64,000 nucleotides of DNA, from contig JBOHUC010000016.1 in assembly GCA_050733935.1 (NCBI GenBank), positions 16,169 through 80,168 on the forward strand, read 5' to 3'. The notes under the pieces are model-generated. The model did not search any database and was not told the DNA's origin. It saw only the letters and a program-made list of their open reading frames with translations. The translations under genes were made by a program, and so were the position numbers. Within the stretch, counting starts at the first letter, position 1, and each line of letters starts with the position of its first letter. The DNA comes from JBOHUC01 sp050733935 (GTDB taxonomy: Bacteria > Eisenbacteria > RBG-16-71-46 > DASYSL01). Below are positions 60,289 through 64,000 of this stretch, piece by piece.

Positions 60289-63200
60289 ATGTCCCCATTG
60301 AAGGTCGTTCTCACGACCGTTCTCGTGGCGTCATTCGCCACGGCTTCGGTCGCATCCGCTGAGGCTTCCTGGTTGTGGGATCAGAACGCGAACAAGATCG
60401 ACGACCGCATCGAAACCGTCGAGCTCGAGGGCCCCGGGGCCGCGCACGTCGGGAACACGCTCGCCGGGAAGCTTCGCTTCGCCCTTCTCAATGCGACCGC
60501 ACCGTTCGAGTACGGCGTCTACGTCGGCTACGACCACCATCCGACGGATGCGGACGCGAGCGCGCTCGCGGTTCTCGGCATTCCCGTCCAGGTGCGCTAC
60601 GAATCGATCGACTACATCCGCTCGCGCGTCACGTTCCCGCAGGCGCTCCAGATCGCAGCCCTCCCCGGGGTCACCCGCATCGAGACGATTCCGATCTTCT
60701 ATCCGGTGAACGACATCGCAACGCGTGTCCTGCGCGCGCGCGATTCGGGCGGGGAGCTCTTTCCGAGCGTCTGGAAGCACCTCGGCGTCACGGGCCGTGG
60801 CGTCACGGTCGCGATCTTCGACACGGGCGTGAACGATGCGCCCGATGCTTCGATCGGATATCCGGGACACGAGTCCTTGAATGGCAAGTGGGTCGGAGGC
60901 GGGAGCTTCTTCGCGGGTCAGCCCGCGCTCAACACGCCGCTCGACGAGAGCGAGAACCCGCGCCACGCAATCGATCCCGAGCTCACGTATCACGGCACCC
61001 ACGTTGCGGGAACGGCCATTGGTTCGGGTGGCCCGGCCGGTGTTCTCGGCCCGGGAGGTTCCCCCGGCTTCTACGCCGGTCTGGCCCCCGATGCCCGGCT
61101 CGTCGACATGAAGGTGCTGTCGGATGCGGGCGCAGGCTTTGGCTCGGCCGACGGGCTCGACTGGCTCATCCACAATCGGTTGAACGACTGGGGACTCACG
61201 GGACCCGATTCGATCTATGGCGGCGTGGACGTCGCGAATCTCTCGCTCGGTGGAATGGACGAGTCGGACGGCACGGACGCGAACTGTGCCGCGGTCAACG
61301 CCGCCGTCCGGGCCGGAATCGTCGTGTGCGTGGCGTCGGGAAACGACGGCAACACGGCGTTCATGGTCTCCCCCGGCGCGGCCGACCTCGTCGTCACGGT
61401 CGGGTCGTTCACCGACAACAACACGATCGCACGCGAGGACGACGTCGTCGCCGACTACAGCAACGAAGGCCCGAGGAATCCCGACTCCGACTCCGACGTG
61501 CACGACGAAATGAAGCCGAATGTGCTCGGCTCGGGCACCGGCATCCTCTCGGCCCTCGGTGATCCGACGACCGACGGGAACCTCTACCACCACATCAACG
61601 GCACGAGCATGGCCTGTCCTTCGGTCGCGGGGATCGCAGCCCTCGTGCGCTCGGCGAACCCCGGCCTCTCGGCCTCCGAAGTGCGGAGCGTTCTCGAGGA
61701 CACCGCCGATCACCGCGTGCACGGGGGCAAGCAGCCGCCCGAGGCGGTGGACCCGTTCGGGGAGGATCCGAACTATCACCCGTCGTGGGGATGGGGCCAG
61801 ACCGACGCCTACGCCGCCGTCAAGGAAGCGCTGAACCCGGCGACCACGCAGATCGTTCGCGTGAGCGCCACGCCGCAGCGCGGGCCGGACGGCGTGCGCG
61901 TTCGGTGGTGGAGTCAGCGCGAGATCGGATTGACCCGTTACGCGGTCGACCGCGCACCGGACTCCTATGGCGGACCCGGCGCGTGGACCGAACTCGCGGA
62001 CGTTTCGGTGCCTGCGCCTTCGACCCAGATCCGGGGCGTTCCGAACCGCCACCCGTACGAGTACACGGACCTCGATCCGTCGCTCGATCCCGCGAGCACG
62101 TACTGGTACCGCGTGCGCTGGCTCGAGGGTGGCATCTCCCACGCGGAGCCCGCGCTCGCCGTGCGCATCGACGACAGTCCGGTCGTCGCGCGCGTCCGCT
62201 ACTCGTGGACGCACGACTATTCCGACGGCGATCTCGCCGTCAAGTTCGGGACCGGAACCAGCACGGCGAACCCCGCGTGGTCACGCCCCGGACTCGGCGC
62301 CCCGGCGGCCGATTCGATCGTGACCGTGGCGGGAACACCCTTGCTCGGGACCCTGCGGCACTACTTCCACGTCGATCTCACGGCCGCCGATCTCGTCACC
62401 GGATTCCTTCCGCCGGGTGCCGCGAACCCGTGGTTCCTGAGCGTCAAGGAGGGTGGCTTCCTCAACACGAAGGGACGCGTGAACGACTTCTCGGTCACGG
62501 TGTTCGGTCCGGGCGGCGAGGTCACGTACACAGCGCCGAACCCGGTGACCGAAACGATCGAAAAGCAGGAGACCGTCTTCTGGATTCCGCTCGATCCCGT
62601 ACTTGCGCTCAATCACGCTCCGGTGTTCGTGCCGGTCGGTGATCGCAGCGTGGGGGAGGGACTCCCCGTCGACCTCACGGTGACGGCGAACGACGCGGAC
62701 GGCCAGCCGCTCGTGTACGGCGCGCTCGACCTCCCGCCGGGAGCGAGCTTCAATGCCGGAACGCGTCGCTTCCTGTGGACGCCGACGCACGCCCAGGCCG
62801 GTTCGTACACCGTGCGCTTCACGGCACGGGACAACGCGTTCCCCGTCGCCGCGGCCGACACGGAGCGCGTGGCCATCACGGTTCTCGAGCGCGCGCCCGG
62901 TGAAAACCTTCCGCCGCTCCTCGACGAGATCGCGGATCGTCAGGCGTTCGTGGGCGAGCCCCTCTCGTTCCGCGTGATGGCGCGCGATCCCGAGGGAGCG
63001 GCGCTCCAGTACGCGATGCTCCTGCCGCCGAACGGCGCCACGCTCGACCCGGTGAGCGGCGTGTTCGAGTGGACGCCCACCCTCGCCGAGTTCGGTCCGC
63101 ACGAACTGCGTCTGACCGCGACCGACCCCGGGGCCCTCGCGGACACGGTGATCGCGCGCATCGAAGTCGCGCAGCTCGGTGCCGGACCGCTGCCGCCCGT

Positions 63201-63843
63201 TTCGTGCGAGGAATCGGCCGACCACCTCGAGGGGATGGTGGACGCCGGGGCGGCGCCCCTGTTCACGAGCGAGCAGCACATTCCGTTCACCGCACCGGCC
63301 GGAATCCAGCGGATCGAGGCGACGCTCACCTGGTTCGGCGGACCGGCCGTGGATCTCGACTTCTACCTGCTCGACGCGGACTCGAACGTCGTTCAATCGG
63401 CCGGCAGCACGAATCCGAGCGAGCATCTCGTGTACGCAACGCCGGAGCCGGGGAACTACATCTGGCGGATCGTCTCGTACACGAATCCCGACACCGCGAA
63501 CTTCGCGATCGACATGACTCGGTGCATTGCCCCCGTCGTCGCGGTCGAAGACGGAGCGGTGGCGCTCGCTCCCACGCTCTCGTTCGCGACGCCGAATCCG
63601 TTCCGCACGACGACGCGCGTCGCGTTAACGCTGCCACGGTCGGGAACCGCGTCGCTTCGCATCTACAACGTGGCGGGACGTCTGGTGCGCACGCTCGTGG
63701 ACGGTCCGCTCGCCGCCGGCGTGCACACGCGCGTCTGGGACGGTCGCGGAGACTCGGGTGTTGCGGCCGCGCCCGGCATGTACTTCTACCGGTTCCGGGC
63801 GGAAGGCCGGACGCTCGGACAGAAGGTGCTCTTCGTGCCCTAG
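60289..63843 (+). CDS. secreted subtilisin-like serine protease (S8) with Ig-like and FlgD-like domains, second of two
   Basis: An 1184-residue paralog of the preceding protease. Signal peptide, then WLWDQNANKIDDRIET, matching the other's mature N-terminus. The S8 triad is Asp178 (FDTGVNDAP), His235 (HGTHVAGT) and Ser440 (GTSMACPSVAG). After the catalytic domain come two putative Ig (He_PIG-like) repeats (VGDRSVGEGLPVDLTV, ADRQAFVGEPLSFRVM), a PPC-like beta domain (VDLDFYLLDADSNVV...GNYIWRIVSY), and a canonical FlgD-like domain with TASLRIYNVAGRLVRTL and GVHTRVWDGRGDSG. AGGAG precedes the ATG. The 111-base gap from the first subtilase contains no clear promoter, so it may share a transcript. 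Confidence 0.94.
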   Translation: MSPLKVVLTTVLVASFATASVASAEASWLWDQNANKIDDRIETVELEGPGAAHVGNTLAGKLRFALLNATAPFEYGVYVGYDHHPTDADASALAVLGIPVQVRYESIDYIRSRVTFPQALQIAALPGVTRIETIPIFYPVNDIATRVLRARDSGGELFPSVWKHLGVTGRGVTVAIFDTGVNDAPDASIGYPGHESLNGKWVGGGSFFAGQPALNTPLDESENPRHAIDPELTYHGTHVAGTAIGSGGPAGVLGPGGSPGFYAGLAPDARLVDMKVLSDAGAGFGSADGLDWLIHNRLNDWGLTGPDSIYGGVDVANLSLGGMDESDGTDANCAAVNAAVRAGIVVCVASGNDGNTAFMVSPGAADLVVTVGSFTDNNTIAREDDVVADYSNEGPRNPDSDSDVHDEMKPNVLGSGTGILSALGDPTTDGNLYHHINGTSMACPSVAGIAALVRSANPGLSASEVRSVLEDTADHRVHGGKQPPEAVDPFGEDPNYHPSWGWGQTDAYAAVKEALNPATTQIVRVSATPQRGPDGVRVRWWSQREIGLTRYAVDRAPDSYGGPGAWTELADVSVPAPSTQIRGVPNRHPYEYTDLDPSLDPASTYWYRVRWLEGGISHAEPALAVRIDDSPVVARVRYSWTHDYSDGDLAVKFGTGTSTANPAWSRPGLGAPAADSIVTVAGTPLLGTLRHYFHVDLTAADLVTGFLPPGAANPWFLSVKEGGFLNTKGRVNDFSVTVFGPGGEVTYTAPNPVTETIEKQETVFWIPLDPVLALNHAPVFVPVGDRSVGEGLPVDLTVTANDADGQPLVYGALDLPPGASFNAGTRRFLWTPTHAQAGSYTVRFTARDNAFPVAAADTERVAITVLERAPGENLPPLLDEIADRQAFVGEPLSFRVMARDPEGAALQYAMLLPPNGATLDPVSGVFEWTPTLAEFGPHELRLTATDPGALADTVIARIEVAQLGAGPLPPVSCEESADHLEGMVDAGAAPLFTSEQHIPFTAPAGIQRIEATLTWFGGPAVDLDFYLLDADSNVVQSAGSTNPSEHLVYATPEPGNYIWRIVSYTNPDTANFAIDMTRCIAPVVAVEDGAVALAPTLSFATPNPFRTTTRVALTLPRSGTASLRIYNVAGRLVRTLVDGPLAAGVHTRVWDGRGDSGVAAAPGMYFYRFRAEGRTLGQKVLFVP

Positions 63844-63899
63844 GGGCGGGCGCGGAGCACGGCTCTCTCCAGGGAGCGGAGATGTTGGGAGAGAGTCGG

Positions 63900-63926
63900 C
63901 CCCCCGGGCGCTCGGCGCCCGGGGGG
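63900..63926 (+). terminator. terminator of the protease operon
   Basis: A 12-bp perfect stem CCCCCCGGGCGC/GCGCCCGGGGGG with a TCG loop, then TGCTTTCGTTG, 57 bases past the second subtilase. Confidence 0.8.
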
Positions 63927-64000
63927 TGCTTTCGTTGGTGAAGGGTGAGGCTAAGTGAGCGTGAGACTACGGCCCGACGAGAGTCAGGCGGCCGCGCGCG

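Overview
The window is a roughly two-thirds G+C bacterial chromosome segment with dense, operon-rich coding on both strands, one tRNA gene, no rRNA, no phage or transposase genes and no CRISPR array. Several secreted proteins carry a FlgD-like Ig C-terminal domain. There are SpoIID and MurQ/AnmK cell-wall genes, a 9-gene complex I cluster, NtrC-type regulators and subtilases. Together these point to an uncultivated FCB-like lineage, and a Candidatus Eisenbacteria-type genome is my best guess. That is inference from domain style and gene content, not from a marker gene.

Layout. 1-2286 (minus): a 3'-truncated RlmI-type rRNA methyltransferase, an agmatinase-family protein, a very acidic small protein with its own promoter, and tRNA-Asp. 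2429-3199: a SAM methyltransferase. 3156-10280 (minus): one tightly overlapped operon for peptidoglycan-sugar recycling, murQ, sugar ABC importer (binding protein and two permeases, no ATPase), anmK, spoIID-like and a nucleotidyltransferase. 10371-15590: mutM (plus), then alaX-hisA-hypothetical, a receiver-less sigma-54 activator and an L,D-transpeptidase (minus). 16089-18944 (plus): a secreted P-domain protein, a DUF4198 protein and a HupE-like protein. 19033-19143: an array of small palindromes. 19169-27154 (minus): an S9 peptidase, then a membrane protein, SBP_bac_5, NtrY-like kinase and NtrC-like regulator operon. 27267-29103: moaC-moeA. 29286-33021: a tandem pair of large secreted paralogs. 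33030-43375 (minus): an alpha/beta-hydrolase-like protein and nuoA-E-F-H-J-K-L-M-N. 43591-44307: a secreted protein. 44424-46162: etfAB. 46423-52228: a DUF2723 membrane protein, a frameshifted serine hydrolase, an ArsC-type protein, a membrane protein and a secreted lipase-like protein. 52327-63843 (plus): pruA, a giant STAND/BTAD regulator and two secreted subtilases.

How the genes work together. The murQ operon looks like a complete route for taking up and phosphorylating (anhydro)MurNAc and converting it to GlcNAc-6-P. The pruA-regulator-subtilase run links extracellular proteolysis to proline catabolism. Genes inside operons are mostly coupled by 4-base GTGA, ATGA or TTGA overlaps, and I used these to fix many starts. 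Four promoters sit so close to their ATG that the mRNAs are probably leaderless.

The most novel-looking signal is a short shared C-terminal tail, consensus (S/T)-(W/M)-G-x-(I/V)-K-x-x-Y-(H)-R-stop. It ends four secreted proteins that otherwise differ, apart from the tandem pair, and three of the four genes also share a 5' leader element.
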